Source: Candidatus Daviesbacteria bacterium
Lineage (GTDB): Bacteria; Patescibacteriota; Microgenomatia; Daviesbacterales; UBA10151
Direction: 5' to 3'
Assembly: GCA_030699125.1 (NCBI GenBank)
Contig: JAUYKM010000009.1
Coordinates: 70,358 to 108,646 of the forward strand
DNA: 38,289 bases
Both the position numbers and the translations under genes were made by a program. Shown here one piece after another: positions 9,131 through 18,839 of this stretch. The notes beneath the pieces were generated by a model that saw only the letters and a list, made by a program, of their open reading frames with translations, searched no databases and had not been told where the DNA came from. Position 1 is the first letter of the stretch; each line of letters starts with the position of its first letter.

Positions 9131-10630
9131 TTAGTCTACAAAACCCAACATCGGATCTGTTAAATTGGTATTAGCTCCTGAGCAGGCTTCACTGATGAGT
9201 TGCCTCGTCCCAACATTCTTGGGAGTAATAATGCCAATATGACCAAACTTGGCCTCAATTTCATCTTTGGCATATTCATCCGGAATAACTATGCTGTAAA
9301 CCGGGCTGCCTCGTCCGGCCACACCAATATGAGCATTTTTAAGATAGAAAAAATATCGAAAACCAACATTCTCTCCTGGTGAGGTGATATAGTTTATAGA
9401 AAAACAAGGGTAGGATTTACCTTTGGCATCATTAACAATATAATTGACAATCTCCTTTTTCTCCAGGTATCCTTTATGATAGTAATCTTGAGTGATCATG
9501 AAGTGAATATTTTTTAGAGTAATAATTAAGAAAAGAATAATAACAATCACCTTGCCTGGCGTTGAATTTTTATATACATAAAAAATAAGTAAAGTTGTTA
9601 AAAGAATGAATATTACATTTAGATTGAAAAAATAGTATTCGGAAATAATTGATGATGATACCGAGAAAAATATAATAACCCCAAAAATCCAACTATAGAG
9701 TACTGCTAATTCTTTCCATTGTATCAATTTTTTATTGATTGCCCACAGTCCAGTTAAAAGGATTGCGAAAAACAAAACTATATTTTGGAGAAAAGGGAAA
9801 TGATGAGGGACAAAAAATAAATTATGAATATTTTTTATTATCATTCCCATAACCAACTGCATCTTATAAAAACCAGTGGCGATCCCTTCCGGAGTTTTTC
9901 CGAAATTATCAATCAAACTAGTAGTTTGAACAAAGTTATTTTTAATCTCAAAAAAAGCTAAAGGAATAAAAGTGATAGTTAAACATATTACAAAAGAAAG
10001 TATCTGTTTTAGGTTTGGTATCTTTCTGGAGAGAAAAATTGCAACAGGTACCGCAATTAAAGTAGGAGCCAAAGCAATATGAATATGCCAAATCAGACCT
10101 ATTAAAATGCCCAGTACTGGTAAAACTTTAAAGTTTCCCCTGACTAACATAATGATGGTAAAAAAATACCAGATTACCCAAAGATTAGTTGGGGTGGAGG
10201 GAACAACTCTTCTATCAAGCTGGATTGTTTCTAAAAGTATTGTATAAAGAAAGGAAGCAATTAGACCAATTTGGACATTATATAATTTGCTAAAGACAAA
10301 AAAATAGCTAAAAACTGTAAGGATTCCAATAATGGTGACTGGGATAATTGCACCGACCGGATCCATGTTTGTTAATAGAAAAAATGGAGTTATGGAGTAA
10401 TAAAATAAAGAACCAATAAAAATTCCCGGGGCAGAAGTTTCCTGGCCAATCAGGCGGAGGTCCCGATTTACTACAATATCTTTAACAATCCAGGAATATA
10501 AATCTCCATCATGGGAAAATTCATACCTATCTACCACTGCATAGGTTCTAAAAAAAATTGCCAGAAGCAGTATGGTTATCAAAATAAAAATATTAGGATT
10601 TTTTTTGAAATTTTTTAAAATTTTGTTCAC
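9131..10630 (-). CDS. GT-C membrane glycosyltransferase (ArnT/GT39/GT83-like); likely GTG start at 10630
   Basis: Many TM segments, N-terminal SHDGDLYSWIVKD; TGtTACGAT box 7 nt upstream of GTG. ORF track opens at 10666 (TTG). Confidence 0.7.
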   Translation of the reverse strand: MNKILKNFKKNPNIFILITILLLAIFFRTYAVVDRYEFSHDGDLYSWIVKDIVVNRDLRLIGQETSAPGIFIGSLFYYSITPFFLLTNMDPVGAIIPVTIIGILTVFSYFFVFSKLYNVQIGLIASFLYTILLETIQLDRRVVPSTPTNLWVIWYFFTIIMLVRGNFKVLPVLGILIGLIWHIHIALAPTLIAVPVAIFLSRKIPNLKQILSFVICLTITFIPLAFFEIKNNFVQTTSLIDNFGKTPEGIATGFYKMQLVMGMIIKNIHNLFFVPHHFPFLQNIVLFFAILLTGLWAINKKLIQWKELAVLYSWIFGVIIFFSVSSSIISEYYFFNLNVIFILLTTLLIFYVYKNSTPGKVIVIILFLIITLKNIHFMITQDYYHKGYLEKKEIVNYIVNDAKGKSYPCFSINYITSPGENVGFRYFFYLKNAHIGVAGRGSPVYSIVIPDEYAKDEIEAKFGHIGIITPKNVGTRQLISEACSGANTNLTDPMLGFVD

Positions 10631-10682
10631 TAAATGCATCGTAACAGCTGAGATTTGATTGTGCAATTAGATATTGGTAAAC

Positions 10683-10742
10683 TGACACTCTAGCGAAAGT
10701 AAGAGTGTCATCCTGAGGAGCCATGAAGGCGACGAAGGATCT
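10683..10742. repeat. Palindromic repeat TGACACTCT...AGAGTGTCATCCTGAGGAGCCATGAAGGCGACGAAGGATCT
   Basis: Perfect 9-bp stem TGACACTCT(10683-10691)/AGAGTGTCA(10702-10710) followed by a TCCTGAG...GAAGGAT arm. Confidence 0.75.
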
Positions 10743-10746
10743 AAAT

Positions 10747-11511
10747 ATGAAAGTGATAGCTATTAAAACCAGAAAATTCCTGCCCCCCAAAGATGATTTG
10801 TGGAAACTTTTATCAGAAAACATTAAATTTTTAAAGGAAAACTCAATTGTGGCTGTGACATCAAAAGTAGTAGCAATAGCAGAAGGGCGATGTATTGCCA
10901 AAGATAAGGTTTCGGATAAAGATCAACTAATCATCAGTGAAGCAGATAAATATATACCGAGACATAAGTCTTATCAGCAATTGGTAATCCAGACCATTAA
11001 AAATAATATGATTATTGCTTCAGCCGGTATTGATGAAAGCAATGGGGCAGGTTTTTATATTTTGTGGCCAAAGGATCCAAAGTTTTCAGCTAAATATATT
11101 TGGCAATTTTTACGAAAAAAATATCATGTAAAAAATTTGGGAGTAATTATCACAGATTCCAGGTTAATTCCATTGCGGAGGGGAGTGGTTGGTATATCGA
11201 TTGGTTACTTTGGTTTTAAACCATTGAAAGATTATCGAAAAACTAAAGATATTTTTGGAAGAGAATTTAAAATGGAACTATCAAATCTTCCCGATAGTTT
11301 AGCATCAGCAGCTGTTCTGGAAATGGGGGAAGGTATTGAGCAACAGCCAGTTGCCATAATTGAGGATATACCCAATTTAGCGTTTATTGATCATGAATGG
11401 ATTCCCTCATCTAAGGATGATTCATTTGATATAGTGGCCCAAGAAGATATGTTTTATACCCTGATAAAATCAGTTAAGTGGAAGAAGGGTGGTGGCGGTA
11501 AAAATCAATAG
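10747..11511 (+). CDS. Coenzyme F420-0:L-glutamate ligase-like (CofE-like) protein
   Basis: SIVAVTSKVVAIAEGR, GIDESNGAGFYILWPKDP, GVIITDSRLIPLRRGVVGISIGYFGFKPLKDYR resemble CofE family motifs. Confidence 0.75.
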   Translation: MKVIAIKTRKFLPPKDDLWKLLSENIKFLKENSIVAVTSKVVAIAEGRCIAKDKVSDKDQLIISEADKYIPRHKSYQQLVIQTIKNNMIIASAGIDESNGAGFYILWPKDPKFSAKYIWQFLRKKYHVKNLGVIITDSRLIPLRRGVVGISIGYFGFKPLKDYRKTKDIFGREFKMELSNLPDSLASAAVLEMGEGIEQQPVAIIEDIPNLAFIDHEWIPSSKDDSFDIVAQEDMFYTLIKSVKWKKGGGGKNQ

Positions 11512-12406
11512 TTCTTTTTAGTCCCTCATCTAAATCAATTTTTGCTTCCCATCCTAGCTCTTTCTTGATTTTCTCAGATGATGCCACAAGTGAGGGGACA
11601 TCCCCTTTTCGTTCACCTTTATCCTCAATTTCCACTTCATATCCTAAAATTTCGGAAATTTTTCTAATCACATCTGTTACTTTAACACCTACCTCAGTAC
11701 CTACATTAAAAATATGTAGCCCTCCTAAATTGAGCGGTAAAATATGAGCAGAAACCAGGTCATCAATATAAATAAAATCTCTTATTTGTTCTCCCTTCCA
11801 AAAAAGCGGCAGAGGATTTTTATTTAAAGCAGCCCTAATAAAATTGGGGATGGCATGAGTTTCAGGCTGGTGGAGTTCCCCCGGACCATAGGGATTAAAA
11901 TAACGCAAAATGGTAACATCAAAATTATTGCGTCTGTGATAAAACATACAGAATTGTTCCATGGTCACTTTGGTAATACCATAGGGATTCTCCTGTTCTC
12001 CTAATGGGGCGTCTTCCATAATTGGCAATTTCTTGGGTACTCCGTAAACACAGGCAGAAGATGAGAAAATAATTTTTTTCACATTTGTATTTTTCATTGC
12101 TTCTAAAAGACTGACAGTACCAACTATATTATTTTGGGTAAACTCAATAGGTCTTTCAACGGATTCACCTACCTCAATTAGAGATGCCATATGTATAACT
12201 GCATCGTGTCCTGGCAGTACTTTCTCCAATCCTTCTTGATCTAACAAATCAACTTGTTCAAACTTCGTTCTAGGATCTAAAGATTCTTTATTGCCATGGG
12301 ACAAATTATCGACTACAGTAACCCCAAAACCTTGGTCAAGAAGTAGTCTTGTGACATGGGAGCCGATAAATCCAGCTCCTCCTGTAACTAATATTTCCTT
12401 ACTCAT
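11474..12406 (-). CDS. NAD-dependent sugar epimerase, UDP-glucose 4-epimerase (GalE)-like
   Basis: VTGGAGFIGSHV Rossmann motif, SSSACVYG, YGITKVTMEQ (YxxxK), GLHIFNVGTEVGVKVTDV. Confidence 0.9.
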   Translation of the reverse strand: MSKEILVTGGAGFIGSHVTRLLLDQGFGVTVVDNLSHGNKESLDPRTKFEQVDLLDQEGLEKVLPGHDAVIHMASLIEVGESVERPIEFTQNNIVGTVSLLEAMKNTNVKKIIFSSSACVYGVPKKLPIMEDAPLGEQENPYGITKVTMEQFCMFYHRRNNFDVTILRYFNPYGPGELHQPETHAIPNFIRAALNKNPLPLFWKGEQIRDFIYIDDLVSAHILPLNLGGLHIFNVGTEVGVKVTDVIRKISEILGYEVEIEDKGERKGDVPSLVASSEKIKKELGWEAKIDLDEGLKRTIDFYRHHPSST

Positions 12407-12409
12407 AAT

Positions 12410-13492
12410 TTAAAGTTGTATTTTACACTTTTCTCCCACAAAAAGCGAAGTTTTAGCGCCCCAGCCATCTTTACCAATGATTTCCGTATCAGTTCCGATT
12501 AAACTTTCATAAATGGGGCGCTTTTTTACATTAATAATTTTCACTCCGCTCATCAAAACAGAATTTTCTACTTTGGACGAAACAACCTCACAATTATCAG
12601 AAATTGAAGTAAAAGATTTAATTTCGGAATCAATTATTTTCACATTATCTCCGATAGCGGACGGCCCATTGATTTTGGAATTAACTATCGTACAATTTTT
12701 GCCTAAAGAAACTTTGCCTGATATTTTAGATGAGGAATCAATCTTACTCTCACTAGTTTCTTTTAATTTGGTTTTTAGGATAAATTTGTTGGCTTCCAAC
12801 CAATCATCAAATTTACCCGGATCAAGCCAGACCCCTTTATACTCTAATACATCTACTCTAAACCTATGATCAATTAGCCACTGGAATGGGGCACTAATTT
12901 CATACTCACCCCTGCTAGAGGGTTTAAGGGACTCTTTTCCCTTAAAACATTCAAATACCTCTTTGTCAAAAAAATATAATCCTGGTATGGCAAAATCATG
13001 AGGAGGATTTTCCGGCTTTTCTACATACTTGATAAGATGGCCCTTTTTATCAAAATAGGGTACTCCCAGCCGGGTATTTTCTTTATGATGAACCATCGGT
13101 ACCAAACCATTGGGACGTTCTCTTAGAAAGTGATCGACGAAATTTTTGATGCCATCTATAAAGATATTATCCCCAAGATGCAAAACAAATTCCTCGCCAT
13201 TTAAATATTCCTCACAGACCTGAAAAATATTGGCTAGGCCTAAAGGTTGTTCCTGCAAAATATAGCTAAATTTTAATCCCCAACGAGATCCATCTCCCAA
13301 AAAAGATTTTGCTTCCGTCAAACCTTCAGAGTTGTAGGTAATGGCAATTTCTTTAATACCACAATCAGCAATTGTTTCAATGGGGTAGAAAATTAAGGGT
13401 TTATTAGCAACTGGAATAAAATGTTTATTGGCAGAAAAAGTTAATGGCCGCATTCTGGTGCCACGACCACCGGTTGGTATTATAGCCTTCAT
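12410..13492 (-). CDS. Glucose-1-phosphate thymidylyltransferase, long form with left-handed beta-helix tail (RmlA-like)
   Basis: IIPTGGRGTRMRPLTFSANKHFIPVANKPLIFYPIE nucleotidyltransferase motif; C-terminal hexapeptide-repeat region. Confidence 0.88.
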   Translation of the reverse strand: MKAIIPTGGRGTRMRPLTFSANKHFIPVANKPLIFYPIETIADCGIKEIAITYNSEGLTEAKSFLGDGSRWGLKFSYILQEQPLGLANIFQVCEEYLNGEEFVLHLGDNIFIDGIKNFVDHFLRERPNGLVPMVHHKENTRLGVPYFDKKGHLIKYVEKPENPPHDFAIPGLYFFDKEVFECFKGKESLKPSSRGEYEISAPFQWLIDHRFRVDVLEYKGVWLDPGKFDDWLEANKFILKTKLKETSESKIDSSSKISGKVSLGKNCTIVNSKINGPSAIGDNVKIIDSEIKSFTSISDNCEVVSSKVENSVLMSGVKIINVKKRPIYESLIGTDTEIIGKDGWGAKTSLFVGEKCKIQL

Positions 13493-13746
13493 GGTATGAG
13501 TGTCCCCATAAGTAATGTTAAAATTAAGCCTGCTGTTAAAAGATACTCCAAAAAAATAAGATAAGTCAAACTTTTATCAATTTTATGATAGATTAATGCC
13601 CAAACAAGATAGATAATAACTGCAATATAAAGAGCATATAATTTTACGGAAGTTTTATGAGGTTGTGTTACAATTAAGATTAAAATAATGGATGTTACAC
13701 TCAATATAAATAGTGCATTAAATATTTTATATCTCTCTAACTTCAT
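13489..13746 (-). CDS. Small hydrophobic membrane protein
   Basis: 85 aa with about 3 hydrophobic segments; overlaps the next gene start by 4 nt. Confidence 0.6.
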   Translation of the reverse strand: MKLERYKIFNALFILSVTSIILILIVTQPHKTSVKLYALYIAVIIYLVWALIYHKIDKSLTYLIFLEYLLTAGLILTLLMGTLIP

Positions 13747-13755
13747 TTTTACTTT

Positions 13756-14739
13756 CTAAAGGATACTTCCCGGACTTGATGTTAACAAGCTAGCAGCTGC
13801 AATGGATAGAATTGACATATGAGCGATATGGTGAGAAGAAATTCTGAATATTCTTCTTCTATAAATTATAAAAAGATCCAGGGCCAAAAGAGTCGCAATA
13901 AAAGCAATCAGAGAAAAACCACTGACTCTAAAAAATTTAAAGGGATCCAGTAGTGGTTTAGTGATTTTTTCATAACCATCTACAAAAGAGTAACTACCTA
14001 TTAAAATTGGTTGTGCAGCCAATTCTTCCTTTGGAACAGCGATCTCTTTACCTGAAACAGCGACAGTAGCTACTTGTGGTGGAGCAGGCTCTTCAACTTG
14101 TGGAGGAGGATTTGGTTGAGTAGTAGGTGCAGCTTGAGTAATGTATTGTGGAGTGGTTGTGCCAAACATTTGTACAATGAGAGTAGTTTGCTGACCATCC
14201 AAAGTACCATTCACTACCGCAATACCAATATCTTTATATTTGGGGTTTAATAAATTATCCCGATGTGTTGGAGAATTCATCCAGGCAACTACCACATCAT
14301 CAGAAGAATAAAAGTTTTTGGCTAAATTTTCTCCTGCATAGACAAATTTATAACCTGAAGAGGAGATAAAATCCCAGGGGGATTTACCGGAGGGAGCAAA
14401 GTGAGCCCAATAATTCTCTGAAAACATATTCTGGGCTTTTAAAGCTGCTGCTTGGTCTAAGGCTGAATTTTCAGAAATAGGGGGAAGACCAGCTTTTTGA
14501 CGCTCAATATTGGTCAATTCAATTAGTCTTTGCTGATCAATATTGCCGGAAATTCCCAAAATTCCCGGCTGAGTATAACTTAATATGGAAAATCCTACCT
14601 GAAGCAGCATAAAAATAAAGATATATATCAGTAAGGCCTCCCAAGATATTAGATGAGCTTTTTTGTGCGTTTCTTTATGAGGAATGAACCAGTTCCTTCC
14701 TTTGGAAGTAAACCAATGGTGAATTCTTTGCCAGATCAT
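13756..14739 (-). CDS. Membrane-anchored CAP/SCP-PR1 domain protein
   Basis: LTNIERQKAGLPPISENSALDQAAALKAQNM, WAHFAPSG, AGENLAKNF, VVAWMNSPTHRDNLLNPKYKDIGIAV are CAP motifs; TM segments at both ends. Confidence 0.92.
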   Translation of the reverse strand: MIWQRIHHWFTSKGRNWFIPHKETHKKAHLISWEALLIYIFIFMLLQVGFSILSYTQPGILGISGNIDQQRLIELTNIERQKAGLPPISENSALDQAAALKAQNMFSENYWAHFAPSGKSPWDFISSSGYKFVYAGENLAKNFYSSDDVVVAWMNSPTHRDNLLNPKYKDIGIAVVNGTLDGQQTTLIVQMFGTTTPQYITQAAPTTQPNPPPQVEEPAPPQVATVAVSGKEIAVPKEELAAQPILIGSYSFVDGYEKITKPLLDPFKFFRVSGFSLIAFIATLLALDLFIIYRRRIFRISSHHIAHMSILSIAAASLLTSSPGSIL

Positions 14740-14744
14740 TAATT

Positions 14745-15047
14745 TCAGTATATCAGCTTTGTTTCATTTTTTTTACCATTAACTGGAATTCCTAAACTAA
14801 AGCCTAATGCATTAGCAACAGAAACACCTACCCTTAATCCTGTAAAAGAACCAGGTCCAATTTCCACCTCGATGCTTTTGAGAGTTTGGAGTTCAGAGTT
14901 CGTAGTTCGTAGTAATTTCATAATAAGTAGTAATAAAACCTGTGAGCCATATTTATTTTCCCGACTGACACTTTTAATCACTTTCCCGTTTTCTTTTAAG
15001 GAAACAGTTATCCTCTTTTGATCCTTAGTATTAATATACAAAATCAT
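14745..15047 (-). CDS. tsaB: Short TsaB-like protein (100 aa)
   Basis: N-terminal ASKHA fold and IGPGSFTGLRVGVSVANALGFSLGIPV TsaB signature; ends soon after the signature. Confidence 0.85.
   Translation of the reverse strand: MILYINTKDQKRITVSLKENGKVIKSVSRENKYGSQVLLLLIMKLLRTTNSELQTLKSIEVEIGPGSFTGLRVGVSVANALGFSLGIPVNGKKNETKLIY
14878..14912. repeat. Heptanucleotide tandem repeat, 5 copies (TTNNNAG), inside tsaB
   Basis: TTGAGAG TTTGGAG TTCAGAG TTCGTAG TTCGTAG. Confidence 0.8.
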
Positions 15048-15078
15048 TTCTTAATTTTAACATATAAAACTAAGATGA

Positions 15079-15107
15079 TTGACCAACTATAGGTTTCATA
15101 GTATAAT
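15079..15107 (+). promoter_or_regulatory. Sigma70-like promoter TTGACC-17-TATAAT, 9 nt before ATG
   Basis: -35 15079-15084, -10 15102-15107, ATG 15117. Confidence 0.8.
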
Positions 15108-15116
15108 ACGCGCATA

Positions 15117-15608
15117 ATGAAAATTGAACTTGATCAATTAATATATTCTGCTAAAAAAGTACTTCCTCGTTTAGGTACCTTGACTCTTTTTGCTGTCTCC
15201 AATTTAATTCCAGCAGATGCAAAAGCTCAAGATTGTCCAGTCCCTCCTGCCCCACAAAATCTTACTGTTGATATTAATCCAGGCTCAAAGAGTAGTCTTT
15301 CAGATTATTCATTTCAATTAGCAACATTTCGTTGGAATACAATTCCAAATGCTGTGTATGATTTGAGAGTAGCTATAATTGATGGTTCAGAAAATCCCAA
15401 AGCACCTCATTTTGTAATTGATGGGATACCAGAATCTTATAGAGAGCAACCCTTTCCTGATCACATAGGTAACCTTCCCGCATATAATGTAAGCGCATGG
15501 CTACATGCCAGAACTTGTAAATCTAGTTTACCAACCCCTATAAGTTTTAAAGTTTTTAGAGATGATAATACTCAAAACTCTACTAAGCCCTCTCCTGTAA
15601 ATAGTTGA
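15117..15608 (+). CDS. Secreted hypothetical protein, possible FN3-like fold
   Basis: Signal-like N-terminus ending ADAKAQ, then ATFRWNTIPNAVYDLRV; TTGACC-17-TATAAT-9-ATG promoter. Confidence 0.6.
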   Translation: MKIELDQLIYSAKKVLPRLGTLTLFAVSNLIPADAKAQDCPVPPAPQNLTVDINPGSKSSLSDYSFQLATFRWNTIPNAVYDLRVAIIDGSENPKAPHFVIDGIPESYREQPFPDHIGNLPAYNVSAWLHARTCKSSLPTPISFKVFRDDNTQNSTKPSPVNS

Positions 15609-15647
15609 AGTTATATAATTTACGTTGAGTTATAATAATTCCTCTAG

Positions 15648-16721
15648 ATGGAAAGCATTAAATCTGAGTTAGATCAGTTGAATGAAAGATTTAAAAAAAT
15701 TTATGATCAAATTGATCAGGAAACTTTACGTGGGGAAATTAGAGAACTTGAGGCTCAAACCATGAAGGAGGGGTTTTGGAATCATCCGAAGGAGTCATCA
15801 GCTATCAGTCGTCAGCTTTCAGATAAACAGAAAACGCTTAACACTCTGGAAGATTTGGAAACCAGAATCAACAATGCTTTGGAAATTTCTGAAGAAGAAT
15901 CCATGTTGGATGAGCTGAAAGAAGAAATTAACGAGGTGGCAAAAATATTAGATCAATTTGAACTTAAGTTATTCTTATCTAATCCACATGATGAATCCGA
16001 GGCCATCATTTCTGTTCACTCAGGTGCAGGTGGGGTAGAGGCCATGGATTGGGCTGCCATGCTTGCCAGAATGTATCAGAGATATTTCGAGAAAAAAGGC
16101 TGGATTTATGAGGTGACAGATGAAATAGCCGGGGAGGAGGCAGGTTTTAAGGAATTTTCTATGATAGTTCATGAACCTTTAGCTTACGGATATTTAAAAG
16201 GGGAAAGGGGAACACACAGGTTAGTTCGCCAATCTCCTTTTAATGCCGATAACTTAAGACAAACCTCCTTTGCACTGGTTGAGATTTTACCGGTTATTGA
16301 AAATCCCCAAGAAGTGGAAATAAATGAGGCAGACTTGGAATTTTCCGCATTCAGATCAGGCGGAGCTGGAGGACAAAATGTTAATAAGGTTTCTACAGCT
16401 GTAAGACTCAAGCATACCCCATCGGGGATTACTGTAACATGTCAGACTGAACGTTCTCAACTGCAAAACAGAGAGAATGCTTTAAAAATGTTAAAAGGTA
16501 AGCTTTGGCTTTTGAAAAAAGAAGAAATGGAAAGTGAGGAAAAGCAAATAAAAGGTAGCGCCACTCAGGCTTCTTGGGGAACGCAAATCAGATCTTATGT
16601 TTTACATCCCTATCATATGGTGAAAGATCTTCGAACTAATGTGGAAACCTCTGATACAGAGAGTGTTTTAGATGGAGATTTAGACCAATTTTTAGAGGCT
16701 GAAGTGAGGCGCCTACATTAA
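15648..16721 (+). CDS. prfB: Peptide chain release factor 2
   Basis: [16 protein letters not shown] motif and SPF tripeptide ([15 protein letters not shown]). Confidence 0.95.
   Translation: MESIKSELDQLNERFKKIYDQIDQETLRGEIRELEAQTMKEGFWNHPKESSAISRQLSDKQKTLNTLEDLETRINNALEISEEESMLDELKEEINEVAKILDQFELKLFLSNPHDESEAIISVHSGAGGVEAMDWAAMLARMYQRYFEKKGWIYEVTDEIAGEEAGFKEFSMIVHEPLAYGYLKGERGTHRLVRQSPFNADNLRQTSFALVEILPVIENPQEVEINEADLEFSAFRSGGAGGQNVNKVSTAVRLKHTPSGITVTCQTERSQLQNRENALKMLKGKLWLLKKEEMESEEKQIKGSATQASWGTQIRSYVLHPYHMVKDLRTNVETSDTESVLDGDLDQFLEAEVRRLH
15795..15822. repeat. Heptanucleotide tandem repeat, 4 copies (NNNTCAG), inside prfB
   Basis: TCATCAG CTATCAG TCGTCAG CTTTCAG. Confidence 0.75.
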
Positions 16722-16765
16722 ATAGCTGGACAAATAAACTTTTTTTCTGTTATGATAAATAAACT

Positions 16766-17209
16766 ATGGAAGAAAAAACTACACAAAGTAGTTCCGGCAG
16801 AATTAAATTAATGCATTTTGCCTCGGAGAATCCCCTCAAACTTTTTCTCATTGTGGTAGGCGTGACATTAGTTTTGGGAAGCATTACCGGATATATAATT
16901 TCTGGAAATTCTACTCCAGGTGGAGTAGGGGAACTCACCACCCCCAAAACAGCCAGTCAAGATACCAGGACTTTTAGAGATTTTGCCGAAGGTGTCATTA
17001 AACCCCGTCCTACACCAAAAGATCCCACCCAATATTATGAAGGAACACATACTTTAGAAAGAGAAGGAGCTGTACCGGTGGCTCTGACTTCATCTGTGGT
17101 TGATTTGTCTAAATTTGAAGGGAAAAAGGTAAAAGTTTTTGGCGAAACCCAGAAAGCACTTGAAGCAGGCTGGCTGATGGATGTAGGTAAGGTAGAAGAG
17201 TTAGAGTAG
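16766..17209 (+). CDS. Single-pass membrane protein, hypothetical
   Basis: TM segment LKLFLIVVGVTLVLGSITGYIIS, C-terminal LSKFEGKKVKVFGETQKALEAGWLMDVGKVEEL; TGGACA-18-TATGAT-9-ATG. Confidence 0.65.
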   Translation: MEEKTTQSSSGRIKLMHFASENPLKLFLIVVGVTLVLGSITGYIISGNSTPGGVGELTTPKTASQDTRTFRDFAEGVIKPRPTPKDPTQYYEGTHTLEREGAVPVALTSSVVDLSKFEGKKVKVFGETQKALEAGWLMDVGKVEELE

Positions 17210-17223
17210 TCGACAGTCTTCAT

Positions 17224-17280
17224 TCTTCAGCTTTCAGCTTTTTTAATCCTGTCTGACGACTGACGTCTGATGACTGATAG
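17224..17280. repeat. Heptanucleotide tandem repeats in opposed orientation upstream of ftsE
   Basis: TCTTCAG CTTTCAG ... CTGACGA CTGACGT CTGATGA CTGATAG, then ct-ATG. Confidence 0.75.
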
Positions 17281-17282
17281 CT

Positions 17283-17963
17283 ATGATTACCTTTGAAAAT
17301 GTTAATAAAAAATTCGGTTCAACCCAAGCCCTAGATGATGTTTCATTTGAGATTAAGCAGGGAGAGTTCGTTTTTATAGTTGGACCATCCGGTGCCGGCA
17401 AATCTACACTTCTTAAGATTATCACTCGTGAAGCCTTGCCCAATTCCGGCAAGATTTTGGTTGGTAATCAAGACATCATCAAGATGAAAACTAATGATAT
17501 TCCTAAATTAAGAAGGAAGATTGGTTTTGTTTTTCAGGATTTTAAACTGTTGGATGATAGGACTGTTTTTGAAAATGTAGCTTTAACATTGGAAGTTTTG
17601 GGCAAAACGGATGAGGAAATTTCCAAAATGGTAGAACATACGCTTAAACTGGTGGAAATTTGGCCGCAGAGAAATCTTTTTCCCAGACAGCTGTCCGGGG
17701 GAGAAGCCCAAAGGTCAGCTATTGCCAGGGCGGTCGTTTCCAAACCGGACATAGTTTTGGCAGATGAACCAACCGGAGATCTTGATCCTAAAACTGCCTG
17801 GGGAGTAATTCAGCTGCTTAACGAAATTAACTCTTGGGGTACCACGGTGATTATGGCCACCCACAATCAGGAGATAGTGAATACTTTAAAAAGAAGAGTT
17901 TTGATTCTAAAAAACGGCAAGATCACCTCCGATACAAAAGAAGGGAGATATGAAGTTAAATAG
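17283..17963 (+). CDS. ftsE: Cell division ATP-binding protein FtsE
   Basis: GPSGAGKSTLLK Walker A, LSGGEAQRSAIARAVVSKPDIVLADEPTGDLD; directly followed by ftsX. Confidence 0.93.
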   Translation: MITFENVNKKFGSTQALDDVSFEIKQGEFVFIVGPSGAGKSTLLKIITREALPNSGKILVGNQDIIKMKTNDIPKLRRKIGFVFQDFKLLDDRTVFENVALTLEVLGKTDEEISKMVEHTLKLVEIWPQRNLFPRQLSGGEAQRSAIARAVVSKPDIVLADEPTGDLDPKTAWGVIQLLNEINSWGTTVIMATHNQEIVNTLKRRVLILKNGKITSDTKEGRYEVK

Positions 17964-18836
17964 ATGAATAGATCAATAGATTATGCCAAAAAGAATATCC
18001 GCAGAACTCCTTATCAGGCTATTGCCGCATCCATGGTAATGTTTATGACCTTTTTTGCTCTGCTCACTTTTTCCATTTTGGCGTTGGGATTTCAATCAGC
18101 TTTGCAATTTTTTGAATCCAAGCCGCAGGTGATCGCCTTTTTTAAAGAAGGTACCACTCAAAGAGATGTGAGTGCTTTAGAAAATGCTTTAAAACAAGAA
18201 CCAACTGTATCAAATGTAAAATATGTTTCCAAAGAAGATGCTTTAGCTATTTATCATGAAAAAAACAAAGATGACCCTGCCCTTTTAGAGTTGGTTACAC
18301 CGGATATTTTACCCTCATCTTTGGAAATATCAGCCAAAAACCCGGAAGATTTATCTGCGCTGGCTCAAATCTTAAAAAAGGAACCGGCCATTGATGATGT
18401 GATTGTACCGGAGGATGTGGTACAAACACTAGCTTCAGTTACCAGAGTAATTAGAGTTGTGGGAATATCCACTGTTGGCTTTTTACTTATTTTTGCCGCT
18501 CTGGTGATTTTGATGGTGACCGGATTTAAAATTAGATTGAAAAGGAATGAAATTGAAATTATGAGACTTATTGGGGCTTCACCTTCTTTTATTAGAACGC
18601 CTTTCATTCTGGAGGGTGTATTTTATGGAGTTACAGGAGCTCTTGTTGCTTGGGTTTTTAGCTATACATTGATTTGGTATTTCACTCCCTTTATGCAAGG
18701 GTTTATTAAAGAAATTGGTTTTCTTCCAATTGATCCGATTTTGATGTTGATACTTTTGGGGATAAGTCTTGTTATCTCAATTTTTGTGGGAATGCTTGGA
18801 TCATATGGAGCAGTCAGACGATATTTAAAGATATGA
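17964..18836 (+). CDS. ftsX: Cell division protein FtsX
   Basis: Four TM segments, VIAFFKEGTTQRDVSALENAL extracellular domain, EIEIMRLIGASPSFIRTPFILEGVFYG. Confidence 0.93.
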   Translation: MNRSIDYAKKNIRRTPYQAIAASMVMFMTFFALLTFSILALGFQSALQFFESKPQVIAFFKEGTTQRDVSALENALKQEPTVSNVKYVSKEDALAIYHEKNKDDPALLELVTPDILPSSLEISAKNPEDLSALAQILKKEPAIDDVIVPEDVVQTLASVTRVIRVVGISTVGFLLIFAALVILMVTGFKIRLKRNEIEIMRLIGASPSFIRTPFILEGVFYGVTGALVAWVFSYTLIWYFTPFMQGFIKEIGFLPIDPILMLILLGISLVISIFVGMLGSYGAVRRYLKI

Positions 18837-18839
18837 TTT

